Shown piece by piece: positions 11,438 to 25,000 of a stretch of DNA of 64,000 nt. This DNA comes from Chlamydoabsidia padenii. Its lineage: Eukaryota > Mucoromycota > Mucoromycetes > Mucorales > Cunninghamellaceae. Under the pieces are notes generated by a model that saw only the letters and a list, made by a program, of their open reading frames with translations, ran no database searches and was not told where the DNA came from. A program made the translations under genes and the position numbers. The stretch lies in the NCBI GenBank assembly GCA_025330725.1, contig JAIWND010000001.1, positions 1,432,501 to 1,496,500 of the forward strand, read 5' to 3'. Position 1 is the first letter of the stretch. The number at the start of each line of letters is the position of its first letter.

Positions 11438-12504
11438 GGAATAAATTGATTAAATGTGTGTGTGTGTGTTTGTATGTGTGTGTATATATAATGGAAGAGA
11501 ATGATGTAATGGAAGTGGGTAAAGGAGAAAAAAGCGAGGGAAAAAAAAAAAAAAAAAAAAAGAAAAAGAAAAAAAAAAAAAGAGAATTCCAAAAAGAGGT
11601 AAGCTTTTATTTTCAATCGCCGCCTCCCTAAAGGTGTCCTTCATGCAACAAGAATCGCTTGACTTGCTGTAGAGTTTCATTTGCAATAGAAAACCCTGGT
11701 CAATAACGATATTGAATTCATGTTTATGTATGTTCTTGATCGTTGGTTCCATACCAGATCATACTGTCGAAGCATCAACCAAATTCGGACTCTTAGCACC
11801 AATAGAAAGACTCAAATATATTCAATCCCCGCCTGGGGTCAATCCGCAACTACTCTGTTCTCAATTTTGGACAGTCGCTCTCTCTTTCACTTTAATTGTT
11901 GATGGATTGACCTGAATATTCGAATATGTAAAGACTTATCTTTGGAACTATCTTTGTATTGTTGAACTATTGGATACTTGCAGCAAGTGACTCTGTCAAC
12001 CTTGGGATTCCTTTGACCGAAGGTTGTCTTTATACGCAAGTGAAAAGCTTTGATGTTGTTTCCTTGCTGGCTAATACTAATGACTGTCTATTTTTGGCTA
12101 TATAGGAATATTGGTGCACTTTGATACCAATCTTGATACTCGTCTGGTCTTGGACAAGAGGTAATCTCCTTGCTTTTATATTACATTTATTTTACCATCT
12201 TGATAGATTGCTAATGTCTTTTCTTGAATGCTTTTTATTATTAGGATATCAACAACATGTAGAAGCGATAAACAAATGTACCTTTATTGACGACACAAAG
12301 ATCTAAAGGTAAACTGTCATGAAACAGGGACATCAAGTCGAGTTGGGATTGTCGGTGGTATTGAAATTGGACTCCGATGGCATAAAGTGCATCTGTCTCG
12401 TATAACTACTATTGTTTGGATTAGAATACCTCGTCCTACTTGATATATATTACTATAGGTTGCTCTTGGATTAAAAGTAAAAGTTGGCTATGATGCTCTC
12501 TATT

Positions 12505-12540
<36 letters not shown>

Positions 12541-13487
12541 CTGTTACTTTTATAATGCTATCCCTTGGCAATAGAATGAAACCCGGGAATGGCCTCCAGG
12601 TAGTAGGTAAAAGTAAGATGAAACTAACTAGTAGATATCTTTCTTCTTCTTCTTCTTCTGTAGATCCATCTGTTATCTATAACTGATACAATCTCATAGT
12701 TATGTATCACATGAAGCGTCCTTTTTGGAATTGTCAATGTCATCCTTCGATTCTATTTGTTTGTTTGAATATATACCTCTTGATGAGCATTGTAGATCGA
12801 AACAACCACTTCCTTTTAGGCGAAACTATAACATCAATACAGGTAAATAACAACAAACACATGTAATTTTAACTACTAATCATTGTATTGTATTCAACTA
12901 CTTACTGTATAGCACTCAATAAATGCTACATGGACTTGATCAAATCAGGTATGTCTTTTCTTTGGGTATATTTAGGATTACTACCACTTAACTTCTTTTT
13001 GGGGCGGATTACTTGATCTATTCACGACATTGATCCTTGGTGCATGACTTTGATACATTTGGACCTCCGGTTGTCTCTTACATAGCGTTGTATAGCGATG
13101 ATGGTGATGTTGATGATGATATTAATATTAGTGATACTATTCCTTAAATATAGACTACTCTTGTTTAAAAAAAATAATAAAAGTATTTGGTGGTGTTGTA
13201 TAATAGAATATGGTGGTATAGTTTGTACAGTTTCATTGGATCGAACTCCGAATAGGGCAAACTGACATACAAATATGGAAACCTCACAACAAAAATAAAA
13301 TAAAGCGGGGAAGTGATTTTTCCCCCTTTCTTGTTTTCTTTCTTCTTTCTTTTGTCCTTGACTTTTTATTTATTTATTACTCAAACTCTTTTTTACCCTC
13401 TCTTTTACTATATTTTATTGTCCCTCGTTTATATCAGGGGAATCCTTTGATTTTCTTCCTTTTACTTACCATCCTTTGGAATTGAAA
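11438..13487. other. 2-kb spacer without a supported gene
   Basis: Contains a GT-rich tract and poly(A)/poly(T) next to the Tag1-like start, a TTCAATCCCCGCC motif near 11820 and an (AT)n run (12511-12535). There are several intron-like GT...AG signals, for example near 12158-12244 and 12845-12913. Short frames such as one starting at ATG 12702 give fewer than 60 residues and match nothing I recognise. Remnants of a decayed gene or an untranslated transcript are possible but not demonstrated. Confidence 0.45.
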
Positions 13488-15402
13488 ATGGCCTACCATC
13501 AAAAGCAAGAAGAGTCTGTATCTACTATTCAAGACTTCAATACCAACCATACTTCAGAGGGGGTGGCGACAACTTCTCAACGAGAAACATTACCTTTATC
13601 CAACTCGACTGATTCAAACGACAAAAATACAAAAAAAGGTACACTAGCATCATCGACAATACACAAACATGAAGAACTTGGAAAAAGCTTTGCCTCACGT
13701 AAAATACAAGTAGCCTCACTTGCCATTCGCTCGTCTCATTCGGCAGGTCAAAGTCCACTATTCCTTAAACACGATATGTATCGACTTTATCAACAGCCTT
13801 TTGTAGCCAGCTCTCTCTCAACTCCTACCTCTCCACCTCTTCAGCCAAGCGGGGAATCAATTACAGCATCAAGATCTTCTTTACCTGAACACCTGTTATC
13901 ACCTTCAACTGTATTGGATTCAAATGATCAAGCGCTATTCCACAAGACTTGGTCTGTACTGGCACCTAAATCGGAATCCAATCAACAACGGAAAAAGGCT
14001 CGTCGGCATGTTAGATTCAATGAACACATCCAGTTCTTTGATCCTCCGCCACCAATGGACTATTACGACCAACCTTCTTCTTCACCTATACAAATGGCTA
14101 CCATCTCCACAGCAGCTACAGATGAAAAGGAAAAAGGTAATGAATAAAAAAAAAAAAGAGTCAATTAGGTGCACTCACTTGGATTGAAAACTTGTCTACA
14201 TGGATATTGATTTGTTTATTTTTAATATAGATAACCTCACAGATGACTCTGGTAATTCCATGTCACCACCTCCACCACCTCTGCCTCAGTATTCTGGTTA
14301 TTGGAGTGATCAATATACCAGCACCAGTGACAATACGCCATCTTTACCTGAACCGCCAATGACTGTTATACCACCCAAAAATCAAGCTTCAAAATCCATG
14401 TCTTCAGTATCTTCGGCATCCTCCACCTCGTCTACTTTGTCATCATCATTATCATCTTCTTCTTCACTTTCGCTCTCATTATCTTCATCATCAACACAGA
14501 CAAACAGCATCACCAACACTCGGGGTTCACTATTCTTCAACCAACGATTAAATGTATCCACCTCTTCATTACCGGCCTATCAATCATCCAGTGTATACAA
14601 CGCCACACTACCACCATCAGGATCAGCATCCTCATTGCTTTCTTCTCCACCCAATCAAATGGCTCTTCAACGTAAAGGAAACAAGATCTCTAGGCATGCC
14701 ATTCTGGAAATCTTGGAAAATCGTGCCTCACATGCTGTTACTAACAACAAACCCATCAGCAACCATCGTCGGCCCATCAAAAGCAATAAACGATTGTCAC
14801 CACAAGCACCAATAGGATTTCATCACACCTTGGATTCTGTGCAGCATGAAATCAGACAAGCCATCGAACGAGCCAAAGCATCGAATCCTGGGCAGCAACA
14901 ATCACCACAAACAGAACTGATACAAGCGGCACTTGATAATGTGGATAGGTCAGCGGTATCGACACAAGATGTGCAAGGTGGGGAAGCGGCAACAATGAAC
15001 AACAATGAGGAAGAAACGACAACCTCAGTGGACATGCCAACGGAACCTCTGGACACCACTTTGACTGTGCAGGACAACAATCATCCATCATCTTCTGGTG
15101 ACGATAGTAGTGATTCAAGTACAACCATACCCAGTGGCGATATGGTGGAGCTGATTCCTTTAGATGACAACAGACATGATGATGATTTGACATCTCATAA
15201 TCGACATAGCGACGAGACAGCATCTGACGGTATGGGATTGGCATTGGCAAATGGCAACAGTGATCAAAATACAACGGGTGGTTTGCTGGTTTACCTCCCT
15301 TCCTCTGATGAACAGCTATCCAACTTTGGTGATACTCTTTTAAATGAATTTGATCGAATTACTGGTGATTTGGTAAACAGAAAATGCACTGTCTATCTCT
15401 CC

Positions 15403-15433
<31 letters not shown>

Positions 15434-17236
15434 ACTTGTCCCTGAATTGTCCTTTTTTAGACACACATGGATATTCCAAATTCCGATCAGGCGGTGGGTG
15501 AAAACGCAGATCATGTATCACCTGAAGCTGAATCATGCAACAATGTCCAAATAGAACAAGATGGTGATGTTACAAGCGACAACCCAACTGGGCAATTTGA
15601 TAAATCCTCTACACCTTGGCGAATACTGGTAAAGTACAAAAAAAAAGTACATGATTACTTTTCCTCTTACTGACGGATATTTAACTCATAGGGATCTCAA
15701 AACGACTCTTCCGATTTGCATGTGAATGATAAAAAACTCGATGGACAGCAATCTCAAAACAGAACATCAAACGGTAGACTATATATCAAGATTATTGCTG
15801 CTGAGAATCTGGATTTTCCAATCAACCAAGGTAACCTCCCTTCCATTCGCCTCACCTTACTCAATATTGATGATTCTTTTTTATATCCATTACTAGGTGC
15901 TCCAAGTATACAATGCTCGGTGAACGATGGAAATCAGTATCTTGGATCTGGTCATTACAAAATGCAGCACAACATTCACTTCAACCACGAGTTTATCTTG
16001 TAAGTCATATATACAACTTTTTGTCGGAAATGCACTAACCTCTTTTGCCATTTTATAGAGACAATATGGCTCCTAATGGTGAATTCACATTGACGTTACA
16101 TGTCATTCGACCAGGTGAACAAACGACGACCAAACGGTGGCCCAAACGATCTTCTGGTAAACATGATGATTTGACAAGATATATTAGTCAACAGGATGGT
16201 GCTCTCGCTCAAACCAGAGTGTCTCTGAAATCTGTCTCTTATCAATGCCGCACAAAACTATGTACTGCTTCCTTTGCTTTGGTCAATGGGTGGTATCAGC
16301 CTGCCAAGAAATCTACAAGTCACCATCCTCTCTTCTTATCCAAGGCTCAAAAGGAAAAACGGAATGGTCCAGTACAAGAAAAAGCAGTTGGAAAGATTAC
16401 CCTTGAATTGTTTTATTTGCCCAATGCGGATTATAAGGTATGAAACGAACAAAACAAAACAAAAAAAAAAATAGATGGATTATCATACTAACCCTTGGAA
16501 TGATATAATAGATTCCAGACCTACCTGCTGATATGGATGCTTGTGAAAATGCCTTGAATGTCCAACGATTTCACCAAACTGTTTGGAGATATGGCTATAT
16601 GTCCCAATTAGGAGGTGACGTCAAAGTAAGTAATCAAAAGAAACCCCATCCAATCATTTCTACTTGTACTGATCATCATCTTAAAAAACATAGTTTTGGC
16701 GACGTCGGTATTTCAAATTAATTGGAGGCCATCTCTACTCGAACACGGACACTTCACAATCCCCACGTACTATCATCGATCTATCCAAAGCAATAGCCAT
16801 AACATCAGACAATCGTATCATTATGGAAGCAAAGACCAACAATACCAATCTCAATCGATTCGACAATGATGTAGTACAAGCGTTACTGATGGAGCTGGAA
16901 TCACAAATCAACATTGGCAACTTGGAAAACCAATCGAGTCCGTACCAATTAGGCAATGATACACCTCAATACCAGAGAACTTGCAGCAATAATAATCTCG
17001 CATTGGATTGTGCTCTCTCCTCGGTATCGACACTCACCGCGTCTATAACCCAAGATGATGAAGATCTCTCCTCCTACTCGGTCAAGAATAGCTTCCAATT
17101 AAAGTTTAATAATGGTGACAAGATTGAATTCTTTTGCGACTCGACTTTTGAACGCGAACGATGGTTGGATGTTCTTAAAGTGATCATCGGTAGAATCCCT
17201 ACTTTACCAACCTGGCTATCTGCATGTATGACATAG
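13488..17236 (+). CDS. Bud4/Mid2 anillin-type septation protein (anillin homology + PH domain)
   Basis: Exons 13488-14136, 14231-15372, 15461-15628, 15692-15830, 15897-15999, 16059-16437, 16512-16625 and 16694-17236 give about 1078 aa. The first 700 residues are disordered and rich in S/T/P/Q. An anillin-homology C2-like region follows (GRLYIKIIAAENLDFPINQ ... HEFILDNMAPNGEFTLTLHV). Next is a PH domain opening GYMSQLGGDVKFWRRRYFKL and closing NGDKIEFFCDSTFERERWLDVL. This matches fungal Bud4 and fission yeast Mid2, which scaffold septins at the division site. The start is the ATG at 13488, with a CT-rich promoter upstream. The PH domain has a long internal insert (about residues 955-1030). Confidence 0.85.
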
Positions 17237-17781
17237 TTTATTATAATACTGGTTTATTCTTTTACTTGTAGGGACATCATTATCTTACGATGAAAGTGCT
17301 CTGTTTGTACATATATATATACATTACTTTTTTTTATACTTTACCTTCTGTTGCCTTTTTTGGGGCGACCAGATCAATAAATAAATCGGTGTTTGTAATT
17401 ACCTTTGATCATGCATGACTATTTCAATGTGTTTGAATTTGGGATTCTCAGGAAATCGAAATGTCTTCGTTCCATTCAATTTTAAAGATGATACGTCAAC
17501 CAATTATAATGATTAAAGTGACTATGGTTCCACTAGTTGTTATTCCTAACCAACTTCAATTAGAACATTGTTTTACATAGTACATAGAAACGAAAAGGTT
17601 ATTTTCGAATCCCGCCAGTCCGCCCAACACTATAATCTAGAATTAAAAGTACCAAATGGGGTCAATTTATTAAAAAAAAAAAAAGTCATTTATCAAAGGG
17701 TCCAAAATATAAAAGCTATACTACATGATTTTTACGTTGTAAAACTAAAACTACATGACTACTATACTAGATAATCAAACT

Positions 17782-18563
17782 TTACTGTGGGGTATTGGTA
17801 GGGGAAAGAAGATTATTTTCGATCTTTTCCCGCTGCCTTTCCATCGCCATGGACGCCTGACCAATATTCCATTCAGCCCGTCGCACCATTTTCACCAGTT
17901 CGAGTAAATTTTGATCAATCATCGAGTTTGTTTCTTGACGTCCCATCAGTGAAGAGTCGCGGGTCTTGTCAGGAGGTGCCGTGGCATTGGTGACATAATC
18001 TTCTTGATTACTGTCCAGCGCCTTTAACCAGTCCCAAAGTTCATCGCGATACATCCGTTCCAAAGCATCGTAATCCCTGATATTGCCGCCATAATAATGA
18101 GTTTGTTGCTGGTGAGGTGAAGAAGGTACCATGCTGTTTAGACGATTTTCCACATTCTTCATCTTGTAGGCAATATAGACATTGGCAAATACCATCAAGA
18201 GCAAACAAACGATCGTCAAGTAAGAGTTTGTAAACATACTGCCATCACCAAACGGACAAAGATTCCAGACATGTTTCAATGATTCCATCACCATATCAAC
18301 CCAGTGGCCCGAACTATTGTCATTGCTACTAATCGTAGATTCATCGTGTTGATTAGTGTTGCTGTGTTCTTTCTTGTGTTTCCTATGTCGTCGTTTGCCC
18401 TTCTTTTTTCGCTCTTCCGGGCCGCCGAGTGAGAATTCGGATGGATGTTGCTTTATGTATTGTTGAATGACGGTATCAAGGTGTTTGTAAAATGTGACCT
18501 GACCATCGATGGATGCTTTTTCAATAGTAGCTATATTTACAAGAATATAAAGTGTGAGTCTCT

Positions 18564-18605
<42 letters not shown>

Positions 18606-20943
18606 CCGTGATTCCTATCCTATCTACTTACATTTCAACCATGATGACTTTGTAAAATCGACCAATACAGTAACCAAGATTCGTACTTTGCCATAACCAG
18701 CCCATGTCATACAAGTGCGAGTTTTCACTGAGAATGTAGCACCATAAGGAACATCAGGAGTCTGTGTCGTTGTCAATACGGTCATACTTTCTGCCATGTC
18801 GGAATGAATCACCTCTTCGGTTTGGAGGCATTGTGTTTGTTTGGGTCCTAATCAGAAGAGAAATCAAAATGATTAATCAATCAATAAACAGTGAGTTTGT
18901 TAGCGTTTTGTTACTAAGAATGCCCAATCCTGTAACTGTATCTTTTCCTTACCGATCGATCCATTAAGTTGTTTTATATACGATGCTTTTCGGACTTGCT
19001 TTTTGGTTTCTTCAGAAATTGACCATTCTCCAATTTCCACCTCTAAAAAAAAAGGAAACGATGAGTATCAATTTCTTTTGTAAATGTTATTATTACCTGT
19101 TGATTTTTCATCTTCGGTCAAAAACTTCTTCATAAACCCGCCAGTAAATAACAACTTGTTCATGGATTCCAAGCTGCCTTTATAAACGCGATCCATAACA
19201 GTGTTCGGGTAGTGTTGTCCATTCAGGCCACATTGACAATCTGTTTTTTCTTTAGCTTGTTTCATTTGAGTTGATTGTGGTTGTGATTGTGGCATGGGTG
19301 GTGGAGGAGATGATGATGCCTGTATGAGTGGTGTTGGCTGAGGTGATTTATGATTGTCGTTGGCGTTGCCTGCGTTTGATGGTGATAATGATGATGTACT
19401 TGCCATGTTGTCAGTGACCATATTGTCGATGTGTTTCGCCCCCTCTGAAAGTGCCCGTCGTCGAAGTGAATCATTTTTAGACACGTTTTTGATAACCGAA
19501 GGTGGCAAGGAAGATGTCGGAAGAGAAGTGTCTATTAAGAGCAACATAAAAAAACGTCAGTCATTGTCTTGTTAAAGAGATGGTATATATATACTTACGA
19601 TTGTCTTCATCCTCTGTTTCAGTACCAGAGTAAGTGTAATCGGAATCCATATCAGATGTATCTTCTTCTTCGAGTTCGTCGGCCAATTCCCCATTTTCTT
19701 CGTGTTGACTATTGGTTGAATCATCAATATTTGAGTCTGTCGTTTTATTCGCAATAGGTCGAGAGTATCTCCACACATCCACCATCAAGTCAAAGGCTTG
19801 ATCCCGAGAGAGGAAAGATGCAAAAAAGTGCTAGTAAATCATAAAAAGTAAAAAAGGTTACCCGCCCCATTCATACAATAGATTATTGTATATAAGTACT
19901 TACTTTAGCATGGAGAGTAGATACTTGTATGGCATTTGGAATGAATATAGCAGTCGTACGTTTTTCAATATCCACAATGTCAGCAAAGGCAATCACCAAC
20001 TATGGGAACAAGTTAACAAAAGAAGTAAGTGATCATGTTTAATTTTTCATTATACCAAATTACATTAGTCACCCAGCCAAAGATGTTAGCATTGAAGCAC
20101 AAATGATTTTCGGAAATATAGATACGCCCCTGGACCAAGATTTCCTTTTGAAGAGCACAGCCATAATCTAAGTAAATAGATCATCATCATATATATATAA
20201 AGTCAGTATCAATCATCATGACGTATTCATGCATCCTACCTACCTTCAATCAACATATCATCTTCGGGTACACTCCGAAATAATGCATGGAAATCTTGGT
20301 TTCGTTTATCGCTAACAGTTTCCGCCCGTACCGCTATTGCAATACTACCAGCCACCATTGATTGTTCACCTTCAGAATTCCAATCTTCGGTACCATTAGA
20401 GCCACGTCGAGAAGATGGTACTTTCAAGTTTATAGAATTAGGTGCACCATTGTTGTTGTTATTGTTGCCTTCGCTTTCGCTAACCTTTCTTGACCAAGTA
20501 CCATCATTACCAGACTTTGTTTTAGAAGTAGAGCCAGTAGTTGATTGACTGGAAGACCTTGAGCGTAATTTCTTTGCTTGATTTGGAATACGCAAGGTAT
20601 GGTTGTTAGAAGATGAGACTTCAGGTGCCACCACAGGTGTTGGTAACGACGGAGAGGATGAAGCCTTGTAAATGCCGTCGTTTTCCTTGTCGCCAATTGC
20701 GAGATCTTGAGAAGAAGATATCTTGTGTTTCGAGGTTGATGGAAAATGGTCCAGACTTAAATATTGTTCTTGTTGTTTTGCATCCTTGGGGTCCAACGGT
20801 GTAGCCGTACTAATGTCGATTTCTGGTGGTAAACCTGGGGATCCTTCAGAGTTTCGTCGTAGTAGACTAGGTCGAATAGTGGTGTCAATGTTAGGAAGAC
20901 GATCACCCGATATAGTGTTGGAGTGAAGTCGTCGATGACGCAT
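17782..20943 (-). CDS. GRAM-VASt (Lam/Ltc family) membrane-contact-site sterol transfer protein
   Basis: Eight exons on the minus strand: 20244-20943, 20064-20167, 19904-19999, 19599-19830, 19097-19531, 18953-19042, 18632-18847 and 17782-18530, about 873 aa. A disordered N-terminus leads to a GRAM domain (FHALFRSVPEDDMLIEDYGC ... GRIYISENHLCFNANIFGW ... HFFASFLSRDQAFDL). An acidic/Ser-rich linker follows, then a VASt domain (GPKQTQCLQTEEVIHSDMAE, VTVLTTTQTPDVPYGATFSV, SSWLKSTIEKASIDGQ). Next come a Lys-rich segment and a C-terminal membrane anchor (YLTIVCLLLMVFANVYIAY) with a short coiled coil. The family moves sterols between plasma membrane and ER at contact sites. The intron before the last exon contains a 39-nt homopolymer (18567-18605). 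Confidence 0.9.
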
Positions 20944-21030
20944 TTAGAATATGATATTACACTGGAGGAAGAAGAAGGAGAAGAATGAATAAATGATAAA
21001 AGTATATACAGGTTGGAGAGAAAGAAATGG

Positions 21031-21062
<32 letters not shown>

Positions 21063-21239
21063 AAACCAGTTTAATTTTATCAATTCTGTGCGGTTTCGAA
21101 TTTCCAAGTCCGCACTAAAAGTCAGTTTGGTTTTGTGGGGCAGGAATTCCATGGGAAAAAACAAGGGATTTTTATTCGTAAAACAAAGCATTAAACAAAT
21201 ATCAAATGATTTATACTATATCTACAATAGTATACTAAT

Positions 21240-21942
21240 CTATAGGACTATTTCATTAATCACTTTGGCAAGGATATCAGCAGGGGCAGTGGTAAACATC
21301 GTTGAAGGATAAATTTTACTTTTCCAAGTTGGGTGTAACAGTATATGGCAGCATCCTACGTTTTGGACGTCGTACCGTGTCAATGTCTGTGTTCCTTGGA
21401 CATCAGGGTAAGGTGTCGGTCCAGCCTCCGAATATATCTATATAACAAAGACAAGGTAAAGTAGGTTTTTCAGTATTCAAATTGGTATATTATATTTATC
21501 TTACCGGAAAACCAGAGGCAGGATCCATGATATCCGCCCATATACCTAGTCCCTTCAATCGTTCAACCACCAATTTCCCCCAAGCAACAAACTATATTGT
21601 CAAAAAGTGAGTGATCTGTCCTTATCAATCTGTTTTACTTACCTTTTCCAATTTGTCGTCTCGTTCATTGTTCACTTGTTGAGTAATACCAACCATATCA
21701 TGTTCACAACGTTGAATGACTGGTACCACGAGGATTTCCTTGAGTTGCTTCATAGATAATGTAGGGAATACTGTGCCGAGTTCCCTGCCAAACCGAGTTC
21801 CAGGTGAATGGACCGAGTATTCGAATTCAGAGTCTTGATATATGAATCGGGTAACTGGTATCATGCATGTTGGTGTGGTGCTTCTATTAGGTTGTGGTTT
21901 CTGATAAGGATCGCTGTTGTTGGAGGATATAGTCAAAACCAT
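21240..21942 (-). CDS. MMADHC: MMADHC (CblD)-like cobalamin trafficking protein
   Basis: Three exons on the minus strand: 21643-21942, 21505-21591 and 21240-21437, about 194 aa. Conserved features of MMADHC are visible: FEYSVHSPGT and a LFPE-like segment (GTVFPTLSMKQLKEILVVPV), then VVERLKGLGIWADIMDPASG, and a C-terminal block with the paired cysteines (VQNVGCCHILLHPTWK) and a STMFTTAPADIL ending. Human MMADHC partners with MMACHC to direct cobalamin to methionine synthase and methylmalonyl-CoA mutase. This copy is shorter at the N-terminus than the human protein, and I see no obvious mitochondrial presequence. It is divergent from NUP192, sharing about 156 bp of promoter. Confidence 0.8.
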
Positions 21943-22098
21943 GTTCAGAAAGAAAAGAAAAGGGAAAAAATTAGACAGCTTTGATTTTCTATTTTCAATA
22001 TCCGCCCAAAAAATCAAAAAGCAAGTTGAACAGGCGGCAGTCACCCTTTTTCTCCGTTTCTTTCTTTCTCTTGTACTTTTAACAACCCACTCCACCCC

Positions 22099-25000
22099 AT
22101 GACCGAGTCAGACTCTCTACCTACTTGGCCTCATGGTGCGCGCAATCTTCACGACTTTATCTGCAAAGCACGACACACACAATCGGATCAAGTAATTAAC
22201 CTTTTATTGCAGCACCTACAAAACAACAATCTGCGATTCCGTGCCTTACTGGACGATACTCCCAAAAATGCTGATCACCGAACTCAACTTCAAAAAGGTA
22301 AAAACAGAAAAAAGAACAGCATGGTCGTGACACTGTGTATTAACAACTTTTTTCTTTTCTTTTCTTTTCTTTTCCATTTGTAAATTTGTTTAGGTGAAAC
22401 GTATATCCAGGGTACTTTATACAAGGTCAACGATGAATTCATCCAAAACGCCATACTCCTCTCTGACGAACTAGACATTAATGAATACGAAGCTTCTACA
22501 CTACTACATTTTGGCATGGAAGAAGCGGCTCGTGTTGATGCTGATCTCATTCGTGCGTCTGTGGAACTTTACTATAGTGAACGTGGATACCTATTGGCCT
22601 CTTTGAATATCATTCTCAAATCTATTGCTGATGCCTCTGTCAATGGCAAAGTCAAGAGGTGTCTACTAGAATGTGTAGAAGATATCATGACTGACAAGGC
22701 AATCTCTTTTGGTGATAATGGTACTGGCACTTTTACTTCGAAAATCCTTCAAACGACAAAGAAGCTTAACGTCATGATCAAAACTCTGACCAAGAATGGG
22801 ACGCTCAACACAACGACACCTTCAAAACCAGCAACCGCACCACAAACTCAACTCTCCAGCACTACACCAGTGAACAACACGACCACACCTACTATCACTC
22901 CACAACTTGATAGTGCCATCACCACCATGCGTATCGATAAACTGACAGATGAACGAATTTATCTCATGGAAATATTATACCATCTGGCGTCCCTGTATTG
23001 GTTGGACGGTGACGACTTGATAGTGATTATCGGATATGTGGAAAAGTCCAACCTATCGACATTGATCACACCTTACCTGTCCATGATCTTATTGGCGGCG
23101 TTTTCACCACGGAATGGGCTGAAGGATGGCGACGACTTGGCACTGAACACGACTCTTTTGAAAACATGTCACGATAAAATTCAGCATGGACAGTGGAAAG
23201 TACCGGCGCTTCGATCTATGGTGACATTACAATGGATATCTTTTTTGATGGGTGTGATTCAACGTGATCCGGCGGCGGAATCAAGATTACCTCTCAACGA
23301 ATTACAATGCAAGGAATTGGCTAACGATGCGGTGTCAAGTGCCAATGTGTTTGGATTCATGAACGACTATCTACTCTACTTCCAACGTGCTCGGTCTGAT
23401 GATGATGAAAATAAAAATTATGTGACTGAAGACAATGCGATGGTACTGGATGGCCTAACTGTAGACCCTGGGGATTATACCAAATTCATTGCTGATATCA
23501 AACCGGACTTTCGGATCTTTGTCATATACGAAATCAAGGACCTCACCACTTTTATCATCAAACACATGACGGATGTCTTGAGCAACCTCAATTACCAAGA
23601 AGAAGACAGGGTGTCACAGATTGAAACTACTGTGGTGGCGAAAAAGGCGGCTATTGTTGGTCCGGAACATGAACTCTACAAGAAACAAGATCTCGAATTA
23701 TTCTTTACTTTGTTGGCGAACATCTATCGATATGGAAGAAACGAAGGGATCTGGTTTTGGGACCTGAATGAATCGACTGACAACAGCTTTGTAAAATGGG
23801 TGATGGAAAATATTAAACTGGTGGGAACGATGCAGGCGTGCTTTGATTTCTTTGGTGCTATCTCTACTGGCGATCAATGTGCTCTCCAATCATTCCGATT
23901 CTTCGAAAGTGGGTCTACTCGTCCAGTTATTGCAAGCAGTCATTTATTCTCGTGGGGGAAATTGTTTGCAGCCATTCACTTTTATGTGCCTCTCCTTCGA
24001 CAAGCAACCGATAAATATCCGGCGGTGTTTCCTCCTGGTGAAGAGGATTTGTTGAAAACCTTCCTGTATCTTCTAAAACAAGTCGTCCAATACTCTGGTG
24101 ATGCGCGTTTGACTTTATGGAATGATCCTGTGTATCGGGTGCGTGACTCTTTGACTGAATTGGCAAACAGCGCTATCTCTTCTTCTCTTCGTGCTTCCCT
24201 TTGTGACGTGCTGGCGGCCTTCTGCTCTCCTTGGGGTGGTGGAATTAATGGAATTGGAAGAAACATCTCTCTACAGGTCTGGCATATTGTGGAACACGGC
24301 AATGTATTTATCGTCAAACCAGCATTGAAACGGCAACAATACGAAGTAAATCAAGCAACAGTATCAGCAAAAGCAAAAGCAGCAACAACATCAACAGCAG
24401 ACCAACTCTCTGGTTTCTTAAGAGAATTGTCATTGGAACGGGAAACTAGGTCTTATGTGGAAACTTTGTCGATGCTCAATCTTCTCGTCAACCTCATTCA
24501 CACTCAAACAAAACGATATGAATTGCAAAGTGGCTTCTCTCCTGTGGTGTCCTCCATTCCTATTGATCTAGGTAAAGAAACACGATTCCCGGGTGCACAA
24601 CCGTATATATCATTGGTGATTGACAATCTGCTCTTGACTCTGGATAAACAACATTACAAAAACTTGGATGAAAAATGGCAATTAACGGAAATGTGCTTGA
24701 GGATCTTGGAAAACAGCGTCTTCTCTTTTGATCTCACTCAATTACTGGACGCTCATGCTTCATGGCAAAAATCTCCTTCCTACAAGTTGGATATGGAAAA
24801 GGCATTAAGCTACTATATAACACACCCTGGGTTTGAAGTCATCATTCGCATTCTATCTGGTGGATCTCTAGTTGGTGAACTCTTCAAGATTGTCTCCAAT
24901 TGTCAAGATGCTATTGTCGAATCCAAGGAATCATCATTGTGTCAGGCAATTCCGGGCTCTTTGGTGCGTTGTCTTCGTATCATCTACCGGGTGCTGCAAC

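Noticed and set aside
12121..12306. 61-codon hydrophobic frame in the 11.4-13.5 kb spacer
   Set aside because: It crosses an apparent intron, has no similarity I recognise, and neighbouring frames are closed; it is kept only as a note in the spacer entry.
13537..13758. Antisense open frames overlapping Bud4-like, NUP192, CSL and other large genes
   Set aside because: They are shadows of well-supported coding exons in other frames, with no domains of their own.
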